Below are positions 41,600 to 51,410 of a DNA stretch of 64,000 nt, in pieces. How positions within the stretch are numbered: position 1 is the stretch's first letter; every line of letters starts with the position of its first letter. The notes under the pieces were generated by a model. The model did no database searches and had not been told where the DNA came from. It saw nothing but the letters and a program-made list of their open reading frames with translations. The DNA is taken from the NCBI RefSeq assembly GCF_022921075.1, contig NZ_CP095050.1, positions 3,968,001 to 4,032,000 of the forward strand, read 5' to 3'. The position numbers and the translations under genes were made by a program. The DNA comes from Hymenobacter sp. 5317J-9. Its GTDB lineage: Bacteria; Bacteroidota; Bacteroidia; Cytophagales; Hymenobacteraceae.

Positions 41600-42448
41600 C
41601 TACGCAGCCGGTTTATCGGCTGAGGCCGGCGCGGGCTGGCATTTCGGGCAGGTGTAGGTGGCGCGGCCGCCCACGTAGTATTTGTCGATTTTCACCTTGG
41701 GATGACGGGGGCAAAACGTGTGGGCGTCGTCGCTGGCCGGCGTGGCCGAGGTGTCCCACTCGCGGGCATGGATGAGAAAGCTGGCCGGGAAATGCCGGTA
41801 GTTGGCCTCTTGGTTGATGGCCGTGTTGAGCACCAACTGCACGGCCTCGTGCAGGGCCTTGCCCTCCTTTTCCGTGAGCGAGGCGCCAATGCGCTCGGGG
41901 TGAATTTTGGCCTGAAACAGCACTTCGTCCACAATCCAGTTGCCCAGCCCGGCCGTGATGCCCTGGTCGAGCAGCAGCGGCTTGAGCAGGGTTTTACGGC
42001 GGCTGAGTTTCTGGTGCAGCTCGGTGGCGGTTATTTCCAGCGCGTCGGGGCCTATTTTCTTGGCTTTCTGGTGGGCGGCGGCGCTGTCGGCAAGCCGAAT
42101 GCGCCCGAATTTGCGCGGGTCGATGAAGGCCAGGCGCAGGCCGGAGTCTTCGAGGTGCAGGGCCACGCGGGTGAAGCGCGGGGCGTCGGGCTCGTCGCGG
42201 TAGGCCCCCACGTCGCCGGTCATACCAAAATGTAGCACCAGCACCTTGCCGTTGTCGAGCTCTAAAAAGCAGTTTTTGCCCAGCCGGCTGGTGCCCGTAA
42301 TGGTGCGGCCCACCAGCCCGGCGCGCAGCTGGTCCTCGGGCGTGGCCAGCACGTGAGCATCATTTACTTGAAAAGCAGCAATGGTTTGGCCCACGGCCAA
42401 TTCGTCGATAAAGCGGCGGTAGGTTTCTACTTCGGGTAATTCGGGCAC
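41600..42448 (-). CDS. mutM: formamidopyrimidine-DNA glycosylase
   Basis: 282 residues. The mature N-terminus PELPEVETYRRFIDEL supplies catalytic Pro2 and Glu3 after Met removal. RLGKNCFLEL supplies the conserved Lys, DQGITAGLGNWIVDEVLF is the helix-two-turn-helix, and the zinc finger uses CPRH and CPKC near residues 240-265. It excises 8-oxoguanine and formamidopyrimidines and cuts the strand. The second ligand being His (CPRH) instead of Cys is a variation seen in some members. Confidence 0.95.
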   Translation of the reverse strand: MPELPEVETYRRFIDELAVGQTIAAFQVNDAHVLATPEDQLRAGLVGRTITGTSRLGKNCFLELDNGKVLVLHFGMTGDVGAYRDEPDAPRFTRVALHLEDSGLRLAFIDPRKFGRIRLADSAAAHQKAKKIGPDALEITATELHQKLSRRKTLLKPLLLDQGITAGLGNWIVDEVLFQAKIHPERIGASLTEKEGKALHEAVQLVLNTAINQEANYRHFPASFLIHAREWDTSATPASDDAHTFCPRHPKVKIDKYYVGGRATYTCPKCQPAPASADKPAA

Positions 42449-42528
42449 AGTGGGAAGGGATGAGTTTTTGTATCTGCTTCAAACGTTATGCTAACAGCCC
42501 AAAGCGCTGCCGAGTTGCACCCGAACGC

Positions 42529-43437
42529 CTACAAATCCCCGCGCAACCCGCCTTCCAGCACCACCACGCCCGTCCCGCCAATCTGCACCGTCGCAATGGC
42601 TTCGCGCGGGCCGCTGATGCGCACCTGCACCGTGCCCGCGCGGCCCATGTCGTGGCCCTGCTCGGCGATGAATTCCGGCGCGCTGAGGTAGCCGTGATGC
42701 CACAGGTACGCGGCCATGCCGCCGGTGGCCGAGCCCGTCACGGGGTCTTCCGAAATATCCGGCGGCGTGCCGAAATGCCGGGCAAAGGTGTGGCCCGCCG
42801 GCGTGGCCCCGCCCAGGCAAAACAGGTGCGGGCTGAAAAAGTCGCTCGCGGCGCGGTACGCCGCCAGGCCCGCGGCATCGGCCACGTGGGCGCGGCGCAG
42901 GGCGGCGTGGTCGCGCAGCAGCACCATGAGCTGCGGCGTGCCCGTGCTCACCGTCTGGATAGGCGCGCCGGGCAGCAGGTCGTCGGGCGTGAGGCCGAAA
43001 AGCGGGAGCACGGCCTCGGGCGCGTGCACGGCGCCGAACACGGGCGGGCGCTGGGTCATCCACACCAGGGGCGGCTGGCCGGCAGCGCCCGACAGCACGT
43101 CTACCCGAATGGGGCCACCCGATAATTGCAGGGTGAGCACCAACGGGGAGCCATCGGCCGGCAAGGCCACCCGGCCCGCGTGCAGCAGCGCCGTGACGGT
43201 GGCAATGGTGGGGTGGCCGGCCAACGGAATCTCCTCGGCCGGCGTGAAATAGCGCACCGTGAATTCGGTGCTGCCGGGCATGGCCTGGTTCACGAAAGCG
43301 GTTTCGGACTGGTTGAATTCTCGGGCCAGGCGCTGGCGCAGGGCGGAGTTGAGGTCGTCGGCGTCGAGCAGCACGGCGCAGGGGTTGCCGCGCAGGGGCT
43401 CGGTGGTAAAGGCATCGACAAGCAGAAACGGCAGCAT
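42529..43437 (-). CDS. PhzF-family isomerase
   Basis: 302 residues from the ATG at 43437; the frame extends further upstream but resembles nothing. Opening LPFLLVDAFTTEPLRGNPCAVLLDAD is the PhzF signature, with NQSETAFV (catalytic Glu region) near residue 43 and RYFTPAEEIPLAGHPTIATV near 62. The late DPVTGSATGGMAAYL completes the second half-barrel. PhzF-like proteins are isomerases of unknown substrate outside phenazine producers. No phenazine genes nearby. Confidence 0.93.
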   Translation of the reverse strand: MLPFLLVDAFTTEPLRGNPCAVLLDADDLNSALRQRLAREFNQSETAFVNQAMPGSTEFTVRYFTPAEEIPLAGHPTIATVTALLHAGRVALPADGSPLVLTLQLSGGPIRVDVLSGAAGQPPLVWMTQRPPVFGAVHAPEAVLPLFGLTPDDLLPGAPIQTVSTGTPQLMVLLRDHAALRRAHVADAAGLAAYRAASDFFSPHLFCLGGATPAGHTFARHFGTPPDISEDPVTGSATGGMAAYLWHHGYLSAPEFIAEQGHDMGRAGTVQVRISGPREAIATVQIGGTGVVVLEGGLRGDL

Positions 43438-43496
43438 GTGCAGCGGAACAGATAAGCGGAATGAAACCGCGAAGGAACGGCAAAGCCGCTGCAAAC

Positions 43497-43534
43497 GAAC
43501 AATGCCCGCCTGCTTGCGCAAACGGGCATTGTTC
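43497..43534. terminator. strong hairpin between PhzF-like and metalloprotease genes
   Basis: A 12-bp perfect stem (GAACAATGCCCG / CGGGCATTGTTC) with a 14-base loop, 18 bases beyond the metalloprotease stop. There is no clear T-run on either side, so this is a terminator candidate of moderate strength or a protective 3' stem. Confidence 0.5.
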
Positions 43535-43552
43535 AGGTATTCTACCTTAGAA

Positions 43553-44521
43553 TTACGACGGGTCGTGCAGCTTGGCCACGCGCTGGCCGGCTTTGTCGTA
43601 CACGTCGCCGCGGGCCGTGATGAACAGGCGGCGCTGCTGCGTATCGGTCAGCACGAAGGGAAACGTCTCGTTGGTGGTGCGGGTGATGCGGCCCACCTCT
43701 TCGGCGTTGTCTTCGTCATCGACGCGCACCACTTTCAGCGCGTTGGTGAGGTAGTAGCGGCGGCTGGGGTCGTTGCGGAAGGTGAGCTGACCCACCAGCT
43801 TCACGGCATTGCCGTTGGCCTGGTTGATGGCCACCATCTCGCGGGCGTCGCGGTCGGCTTCTTCGGTGGGGAACAGGCTCACCGAACTGTTGTTGTAGGA
43901 CGTGGCGCGCACCGGGGCCTGCGGACGGCTGGCCGCCACCACAGCCGGGGCGGCCGAGGGCGCAGCCGACCGGGCGCTGGCCACAATCTGGCCGTTGGCC
44001 CGCTGCCAGCCCTGGCCGATGGCCAGCAGGCGCGGCGCCCGGCCGGGGTGCGTGGCCGAGCCGCCGTCGTCGGGCACGGTGGCCATGGCGGCCTGGGCCT
44101 GGGCCAGGCTGGCGCCCAGCTTGCGCAGCACAAAGCCCGAGAACTCATCGGCTTCCAGCTCATCGGCCGGCTGCGAGCCGCCGGCGCGCAGGGTGTGGCC
44201 GTTGAGGTGGTGGCCCATTTCGTGGGCCAGAATGCTGATGCCAGCCCAGTCGGTGTGCCCGGCACGGTTGATGTCGTTCAGAAAATCGGGGTTGTAGAGC
44301 AGGAACCGCTTGCCATTATACACCACGGCGGCGGCGTTGTCGACGTCGCGCGTGGCCCGTAGCTCGAAGCGGGCTTTGAGGCCCACGGCGTCGGTGATTT
44401 CGCGGATAACGTCGGTGGGCGCCGGGGCGGTCTGGGCCTGCGCGGCAGAAGTAAAGCCTATGGGCAGCGCCAGCAGCAGCGGAGCGGCCAGCCGGCGGAA
44501 AAAGCGGGGGAGCAAAGTCAT
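43553..44521 (-). CDS. secreted zinc metalloprotease-like protein (HExxH)
   Basis: 322 residues with a signal peptide (RRLAAPLLLALPIGFTSAAQAQ). The zinc motif HEMGHH is near residue 100 (ISILAHEMGHHLNGHTL), and ELEADEFSGFVL near 122 supplies the third ligand, as in M48/M78-like proteases. The second half is a separate domain with strand-rich sequence (RYYLTNALKVVRVDDEDNAEEVGRI) and no clear assignment. Predicted periplasmic or secreted. Confidence 0.83.
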   Translation of the reverse strand: MTLLPRFFRRLAAPLLLALPIGFTSAAQAQTAPAPTDVIREITDAVGLKARFELRATRDVDNAAAVVYNGKRFLLYNPDFLNDINRAGHTDWAGISILAHEMGHHLNGHTLRAGGSQPADELEADEFSGFVLRKLGASLAQAQAAMATVPDDGGSATHPGRAPRLLAIGQGWQRANGQIVASARSAAPSAAPAVVAASRPQAPVRATSYNNSSVSLFPTEEADRDAREMVAINQANGNAVKLVGQLTFRNDPSRRYYLTNALKVVRVDDEDNAEEVGRITRTTNETFPFVLTDTQQRRLFITARGDVYDKAGQRVAKLHDPS

Positions 44522-44886
44522 AGCGAAAGACGAGAGGTGAATGACTACTGACTAAAACCTAGGCAAGCAAAGTGCCAAATGCGGGCGACGGACGGGATAA
44601 ACCAACCCTATTTTCAACACGAAAACAACGGTAATCCGAAACAGAAAAGCACCAGAACAACAGCGCTTTCACACAACGGCCGCACGCCGGAATTCATTGC
44701 GGGGCAGCCGGCTAATAACTCCGCCCGACATACGTGGGCGGGGCTGCTGAAATAACGATTTCGCGGGGTTAGCAGTTCAATTTCAAGAGTCGGACCGGGG
44801 TCCCAATGGTTGCGTGGCATCGCCGCGCTGCGAGGCCGGGCGGTAGCTTTGCGGCGCCCGCCGGGTGGGGCCCATTTTTTCGTCAA
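44522..44886. other. 365-base intergenic region between divergent genes
   Basis: Holds two promoters. The plus side close to 44860-44880 reads CCATTTTTTCGTCAAATGA before the next start. No RNA, repeat or short frame can be supported. Confidence 0.35.
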
Positions 44887-45351
44887 ATGAACCAAGCACA
44901 CCTTCACCTGCTGGTGAACCACCTGCCGATAATGGGCAGTCTTTTTTCGGCCGTATTGCTGGGCGCGGGCCTGTTGCAGCGCAACGACTCGCTTACGAAA
45001 GCGGGGCTGGTGGCCGTGCTGGCGGCGGGCCTGCTGTGCCTGCCGGCCCAACTCACGGGCGAAGGCGCCGCGGCCATCGTGCAGGAACTGCCCCGCGTGA
45101 GCCGGGCCCTCATTCAAACCCACGCCGGCGCGGCCGAGCTGGGCTTCTGGGTGCTGGAGACGGCGGCCGCGCTGGCACTGTTTGGCCTGCTGCTGCGCAA
45201 AAATGCCTCGCCGCGGGCCGTGCTGGTGGCGTGGGCGGCGCTGGCGGTGGCCACGGCCGGCTTTGGGTTGCTGGCGCGCGCGGGGTACCTGGGCGGCCTC
45301 ATTCGGCACACCGAAATCCGGGAAGGCTTCGGCACGCCCGACGAGCTGTAA
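44887..45351 (+). CDS. four-helix membrane protein, DUF2231-like
   Basis: 154 residues from the ATG at 44887. It starts NQAHLHLLVNHLPIMGSLFSAVLL, the His-rich first helix common in DUF2231/DUF4405-type cytochrome-like membrane proteins, followed by three more membrane segments. His residues facing inward could bind haem, but this is a guess. It lies 30 bases before the MOSC gene and is probably cotranscribed. Confidence 0.75.
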   Translation: MNQAHLHLLVNHLPIMGSLFSAVLLGAGLLQRNDSLTKAGLVAVLAAGLLCLPAQLTGEGAAAIVQELPRVSRALIQTHAGAAELGFWVLETAAALALFGLLLRKNASPRAVLVAWAALAVATAGFGLLARAGYLGGLIRHTEIREGFGTPDEL

Positions 45352-45380
45352 CCCCGCCCTGATGCCCGCGTAACCTGCCC

Positions 45381-45896
45381 ATGCCTTTTCCCTTCTTCGG
45401 CGACGACAAATCGACCGTGGCCCGCCTGCTGGCCACCCTGCCCCAAACCGGCCGCCTGGAGTGGATTGGCCAGCGCCCGCTGCGGCGCGAGCCTTTGCTT
45501 TTGGTGCCCGAGGCAGAGCTGAAAACCGATTCGCACATGCTCGGCGACCACGCTCGGCCCAAGACCGGCGGCAAGCGCCAGGTCACGCTCCTGCAGCACG
45601 AGCACCTGGCGGCGGTGGCCGGCTACCTGGGCCTGAACGCGCCACTGGACCCCGCCCGCCTGCGCCGCAACCTGGTGGTGAGCGGCCTGAACCTGCTGGC
45701 CCTGAAAAACCGCCAGATTCAAATCGGCGACGAAGTCATTCTCGACATCACCGGCGAGTGCCACCCCTGCTCGCGCATGGAAGAAGAGCTGGGCCCTGGC
45801 GGCTACAACGCAATGCGCGGGCACGGCGGCCTCACAGCACACATCGCGCAGGGTGGCCTCATTCGGGTGGGCGACGTGGTGCGGGTGCTGAGCTGA
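45381..45896 (+). CDS. MOSC-domain protein, small
   Basis: 171 residues. MOSC landmarks: RRNLVVSGLNLLAL near residue 94, GDEVILDITGECHPCSRMEEELGPGGYNAMRGHGGLTAHI near 118 with the Cys proposed to carry sulfur from a molybdenum-cofactor sulfurase, and a C-terminal GGLIRVGDVV. Stand-alone MOSC proteins handle sulfurated molybdopterin or detoxify N-hydroxylated compounds. A second, unrelated MOSC gene lies at 59985. Confidence 0.9.
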   Translation: MPFPFFGDDKSTVARLLATLPQTGRLEWIGQRPLRREPLLLVPEAELKTDSHMLGDHARPKTGGKRQVTLLQHEHLAAVAGYLGLNAPLDPARLRRNLVVSGLNLLALKNRQIQIGDEVILDITGECHPCSRMEEELGPGGYNAMRGHGGLTAHIAQGGLIRVGDVVRVLS

Positions 45897-46156
45897 ACCG
45901 GCGCCGGAGCTTGAATTGCGAAATCCCAAACGATTTCGGTAAATTCATATAGCTAACCGGGCGGGGTAGTCACGCGGCCAGGCAAGGTGGCGGGGTATTT
46001 TCGGGCACCGATTGGGTGCCGGCCGCTCTGTTAGGCACGCGGCGCCAGGCATCTTCTTTTACGCGAACCACGTACCTTGGCCAACGGCGTTTTTAGGCCC
46101 TGCTGACACTAGCAACGGGCTTTTTTTTATTCTTTCCAACCTTTAAATCTTTATAC

Positions 46157-49100
46157 ATGACCACAAACTTACGTGCGTTGTCGGCCCTAGGCCGGCACCT
46201 TCGCTACCTGGGGTGCGTCGCCTTGCTGCTAGTCAGCGCGGCCGCGTCGCGGGCCCAGGCTCCGGCCCAGGCCACTACACTTTACGGCTTGGGCACGGCC
46301 ACGCAGCCTATTGCTCCCAACAGCACCTTGTTCTTCCCGGCCGGGGCGGCCGTTGGCGACCAGGGCCTCATCACTTTTTTCACCGCCAATGCCGGCGGCA
46401 ATGCCAACCCCGCCGCCTTTCCGGTGAAGATTGCCGGCGTGCAGGGGGGGCAGAAGCTGGTCGGCATCGACTCGCGCCCCCTCACCGGGCAGCTTTACGC
46501 CCTGGGCTACGACGCCACCATCGCCTTCGACCCCACCAACACGGTGAAAAACACGCAGCTCTACACGGTGAACGTGAGCACCGGGGTGGTCACAACGGTT
46601 GGGGGGGCCTGTCGCTGGACCTGGGCCAACCCACCAACCCGCTGTTCATTTTCAACATCAGCTTCGATTTCAATCCCGTAGCAGACCAAATCCGGGTGTT
46701 GAGCAGCAACCGTAACAACTACCGCATTAGCCCGGTCGACGGCTCGCTGGTGGCCACCGACACGCCGCTGGCTTACGTTGGCGGCACCCCGGCCACGCCC
46801 GGCGTGGTCACGGCGGCTTACACCAATTCTACCATTGGCAGCACCAGCACCACGCTCTACGACCTCGACAAGGCCAACGGCAACATCCTGACCATTCAAA
46901 GCCCGCCGGCTGCCGGCACGCTTACCCGCACCACGCCTACCCTCGTCTACAACGGCTTTGATAACCTGACCAATTCGCTGGCCCTGGGCCTTGATATTGC
47001 GAATAACTCAACGCTGGGCTACCTGATTCAAACGACGGTGGCCAACGGCAGTGGCATTTCGAGCACCAACTTGTTCGACGTGAACCTCTCGACCGGGGTG
47101 GTCGACAACAAGCGCACCGTGATTCCCACGGCTCAGTCGGCCGGCTTCAACGTGTTCGACCTGGCCGTGCCCATCGCGGCGCCGGTGTGCGACGCGCCCA
47201 CCAACCCGGCTTCCGGCGGCGTGACCAGCACCGGGGCCACCATCACGTTTACCCCCAACGCCTTAGCTACCAACTACACCGTGACGGTGACGCCCGCCAA
47301 CGGCCCCGCCACCACCCAAACCGCCACCACTTCGCCGGTGACGCTGACGGGCCTCACGCCCAACACTAGCTACACGGTGAGCATTGTGAGCAACTGCTTT
47401 GCCGGCGCGCTGTCGTCGAGCGCCGTGAGCACCACTTTCACCACGCTGGCGCCGGTTTGCACCGCACCCAGCGGTCTGGCCGCTTCGGGCGTCACCAACA
47501 CCTCGGGCACGGTGACGTTCACGGGCAGCCCTTCGGCCACAAGCTATACGGTGACGACCTCGCCCGCCACCACCACCCAGACGCTGCCGGCCAACGCCAC
47601 TTCGGTCAGCTTCACGGGCCTCGCGCCCAGCACCACCTACACGGTGAGCATTGTGAGCAACTGCGCCGCGGGCGCCACGGCCGCGCCGGTCACCATCGAC
47701 TTCACCACGGCCGCGCCCAACCCGGCGCCGGTCATCACCAGCCTCAGCCCGAGTTCGGCCACGGCCGGCGGCGCTGGGTTTACGCTCACCGTGACGGGCA
47801 CGGGCTTCGTGTCGGGCGCCGTGGTCAATTTCAACGGCAGCCCCCGCACCACCACCTTTGTGTCGGCCACCAGCCTCACCGCTACCATTCCGGCTTCGGA
47901 TATTGCCACGGCCGGCACCTACAACGTGACCGTGACCAACCCGGCACCGGGCGGCGGCACCTCGGCCGCGGCCACCTTCACGGTGAACAATCCGGCGCCG
48001 GCCATCACCAGCTTGTCGCCGGCTTCGGTAACGGCGGGCGCCGCCCCGCAAACGCTGACCGTGACCGGTACCAATTTCGTGAGCGGCGCTTCGCAGGTAA
48101 CCTTCAACGGCACGGCCCGCACCACCACGTTCGTGTCGGCTACCCAACTCACCATTGGCCTCACCGCCGCCGACCAGGCCACGCCCGGCACCTACAACGT
48201 GACGGTAACCACCGCCGGCCCCGGTGGCGGAACATCAGCCCCAGCCACTTTCACCGTGAATGCGGCGCCCTGCAATGCCCCCTCGGGCTTGGCAGCCACC
48301 AACGTCACCAGCAACTCGGCTACGGTGAACTTCACTGGCAGCGGCACGGCCACGGGCTACACCGTGACGACTTCGCCCACTACCACCACGCAAACGCTGC
48401 CGGCCGGCGCCACGTCGGTCAGTTTCACGGGCTTGAACCCCAGCACCACCTACACGGTGAGCATTGTGAGCAATTGCGCGGGCGGGGCCACTTCGAGCGC
48501 CGCCACGGTGAACTTCTCCACCACGGCGGCCCCGCTCACGGACCTCACGGTGAGCTCGCCGCAACCCGTGCAGGGCAACTACAACAACGTGACCGTGACC
48601 AGCGGCGGCATTGCCAACCTCACGGGTCCGCTCACGGTGGCCGGCACCCTGACCGTGCAATCGGGCGGTACCCTAGTGCAGAACTGCCAGCCCATTACCG
48701 GAACGGGCAGCTTCGTGCTGCAGGCCAACGCCAACCTGGTCATCTGCGACCCGGCGGGCATTGCCGCTACGGGCGCCACCGGGGCCATTCAGGTTTCGGG
48801 CACGCGCACCTTCAGCCCCGACGCCAGCTATGGCTATGCCGGCTCCGCGGCCCAGGTGACGGGCCCGGGCCTGCCCGGCCGGGTGTTGAACCTGGCCGTG
48901 CAGAACGCCGCCGGGGTCACCTTGAGCCAGGCCGTAAGCATTACCCAACGCGTGGCGCTGCAATCGGGCGACCTCATTACCAACGGCCAAACCCTGACGC
49001 TGCTCTCCTCGGCAGCCGGCACGGCCATTGTGGTGAACACCGGCGGCGTGGTGAACGGCGCCGCCACCGTGCAGCGATACATCGACCCCACCCGCAACGC

Positions 49101-50463
49101 CGGCCTGGGCTACCGCCACTTCAGCTCGCCGGTGCAGAGCTCTACCGTGGCCGACCTGGCCACCAGCAACTTCACGCCGGTGGTGAACCCGGACTACAAC
49201 ACGGTGGGCAATACCGTGGTGCCTTTCCCCACGGTGTTTAGCTACAACGAAACCCGCGTGAACACCAGCGGCGGCGCCGGCTCCTCGGATTTTGATAAAG
49301 GCTTTATGTCGCCCCCGGCGCTCAACAGCCTGCTCATCGTTTCGCAAGGCTACACGGTGAACATCAGCGCCGGCCAGGTGGTCGACTTCGTGGGCGTGCC
49401 CTTTACCGGTACGCTGTCGGTCAACGGCCTCACCCGCGGCACCCAGGCCCAAAGCGGCTGGCACTTGCGCGGCAACCCCTACCCCTCGGCCCTCGACTGG
49501 AACCTGGTGGTGAACAACGGCCGCCTTGGCAACGTCGACAATACGCTGTACGTGTTCAAGAGCAGCGGCCAATACACCGGCAGCTACGCCAGCTACGTGA
49601 ACGGCCAAAGCACCAACGGCGGCACCAACGTGCTGCCCGTGGCTCAGGGCTTCTTCGTGCGCACCAGCGCGGCCGGGGCTAGCGGCAGCATCAACTTTAC
49701 CAACGCCGAGCGCCTGACCACGTACGACACCGCGCCCTTCCAGCGCGGCACCGCCGACACCCGTCCGCAACTGAAGCTGAGCCTAAGCAACGCCGCCGTG
49801 GCCACGCAGGCTGCTATTTACTTCGAGCAGGGCGCCACCGCCGGCTTCGACGGGGCCTTTGACGCCTACCACCTGCCCGCGCCGAACGGGCTGACCCTGG
49901 CCACCGAGGCCGGCACCGAAGCCCTGGCCATCAACGGCCAACCGGCCCTGGCTGGTGCCGACGTGCTGCTGCCGCTGCAAGTGGCTGCGCTCACGGCCGG
50001 CACCTACACGCTGGCCGTCGATAACCTCGCCAACCTGCCCGCCGGCTACCACGCCTACCTGCGCGATGCCCTCAGCGGCACCTTCACCGACCTGGCCACC
50101 ACGCCGTCGGTGAGCCTTACGCTGGCGCCCAACGCCGCGGTCGGGGGCCGCTACTCCGTGCTCTTCACCACGCAGGCGCGGGTGCTGGCCACGGCGCCTG
50201 CCGCCCTGGCCCAACTGGCCAGCGTGTACCCCAACCCGGCCCATGGCGCGGCCACCCTGCTGCTGCCGGTGGCCCTGCGGGGCCAGCAGGCCACGGCCGT
50301 GTCGGTGGTCGACAACCTGGGCCGCACGGTGCTCGCCCGCACCCTGGCCGCCGGTGCCGCCGAAACGCTGGAGCTGCCCTTGGCCGGTCTGGCCGCGGGA
50401 GTGTACTCGGTGCAAGCCCGCACCGCCGCCGGCCTGGTGGTGAAGCGCCTGGTAGTTGAGTAG
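46157..50463 (+). pseudogene. large T9SS surface protein (DUF4394, FN3 and TIG repeats), interrupted at a G7 tract
   Basis: Start MTTNLRALSAL at 46157 with a signal peptide, then a DUF4394-like beta-propeller start (LYGLGTATQPIAPNSTLFF, GVQGGQKLVGIDSRPLTGQLYALG). The frame breaks at 46601-46607, a run of seven G; with eight G the reading continues TTVGGGLSLDLGQPTNPLF in the frame that stays open to 50463. After the propeller come three FN3-like modules (about 47190-47450, 47455-47705, 48265-48525), two TIG/IPT modules (47730-47985, 48000-48258), a parallel-beta-like region, and a T9SS sorting domain (VYPNPAHGAATLLL...GVYSVQARTAAGLVVKRLVVE). Secreted to the surface. Either an assembly error, decay, or phase variation. 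Confidence 0.85.
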
Positions 50464-50494
50464 CCTTCGCTTCAAACCCGGCGGCTTGTCCAAT

Positions 50495-50531
50495 CAAAAA
50501 GCCCCGACTGCATGCAGTCGGGGCTTTTTGT
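50495..50531. terminator. bidirectional intrinsic terminator after T9SS gene
   Basis: Stem AAAAAGCCCCGACTGCATG/CATGCAGTCGGGGCTTTTT, perfectly symmetrical, ending in TTTTTG on the plus strand and with As on the other side. Confidence 0.9.
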
Positions 50532-50606
50532 TGCTTAATGAATTGAGTACGTGTATGGGCTATAGCTGTGCGGATAAGTTGAAACAGCCGGCTTCAAGCC
50601 CGTACT

Positions 50607-50633
50607 AAAAAACCTTCCGCCAAGGGCGGAAGG
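50607..50633. terminator. hairpin terminator, minus-strand oriented
   Basis: Stem CCTTCCGCC/GGGCGGAAGG preceded by AAAAAA, so the minus strand ends in TTTTTT. It would end the transcript of the rtcB remnant. Confidence 0.6.
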
Positions 50634-50672
50634 CTTTCCTAGCTATGAAAACAACTGTCTCCTGTAGAAGAC

Positions 50673-50864
50673 TTAGTAGTATCTACGCCAGAAGGCAGCT
50701 GTGTGGTTTGATTGATTGGATTTTATTGTCGTTTTATATGCTGAACGGCATGGGCGCCAGCTTCTGCTGAGGGGCCCGTGCCGGAGGTCTTCGTAGGCAG
50801 CCGGGTCTTCGGAAAAGCCGATTTTGCGGAGGTCGTTGCTGCGAATCCGGGTAGCCATGCGCAA
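50673..50864 (-). pseudogene. remnant of the 5' end of a second rtcB gene
   Basis: Residues 3-19 of this short frame (MATRIRSNDLRKIGFSE) align with the start of the intact RtcB at 52811 (MATLLRGNDLRTLGFPE): NDLR and GF are shared and most other changes are conservative. After about 20 residues the similarity ends and no RtcB sequence follows, so only a broken 5' end is left, starting at 50858. It ends before a terminator hairpin. The alternative, a chance match of a short N-terminus, is possible but unlikely next to an intact rtcB. Confidence 0.5.
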
Positions 50865-51410
50865 AAAAGAAGAAGGCAGGAACGCAGATGCACGCGGGCC
50901 CCTATGCGATAGATGGCCCGAACACCAACGGAAAAGCCCCGCCAGTTGCTACCGACGAGGCTTTTTTGATGGCTCTGGTGTTTCCTCAGCTTGGCCAGCA
51001 GCTGGTGTTCGCACTCCGGGGGCAAGAAGCAAATCAAGGCCCACAATACCAAACACGGCCGTCGCAAGTGGCGTGTGCCAACCAACATGTTTGTTATCTG
51101 CTTCTAAATACGTCATTCCAAGGCATTCCGTTCAGGATACGGCCCCCGGCGAGATGTCTTTTTCATGACGTTTTGCTAACCAACGCGGGCCTTATTGCTA
51201 ACTAACTTGGGCAGAATCAATTCCGTCGGCACACTCCACGAAGCAGCTTATTCTTTTCGTAAAAAATCGGGCTCCTATTGATTTAGGCTGGTTTGTAACT
51301 CCAAAACCTAATTAGCATCAATCGAAAGAGGCCCCAGCCATCCCGGCTGGGGCCTCTTCGAATTGCGCCAGAACGTGCTCATGATAAGACGCACGGGTTA
51401 GCTAGGCTTA
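50865..51410. other. 546-base intergenic region beside rtcB
   Basis: Contains one imperfect hairpin at about 50936-50968 (AAAAGCC ... GGCTTTTTT), which looks like a terminator, and the rtcB terminator at 51326-51358. Short frames here have no resemblance to proteins. The rest could be decayed sequence from the rtcB copy. Confidence 0.4.
51326..51358. terminator. terminator of rtcB
   Basis: Perfect 14-bp stem AAGAGGCCCCAGCC / GGCTGGGGCCTCTT with a 5-base loop, about 50 bases after the rtcB stop on the minus strand. Confidence 0.75.
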
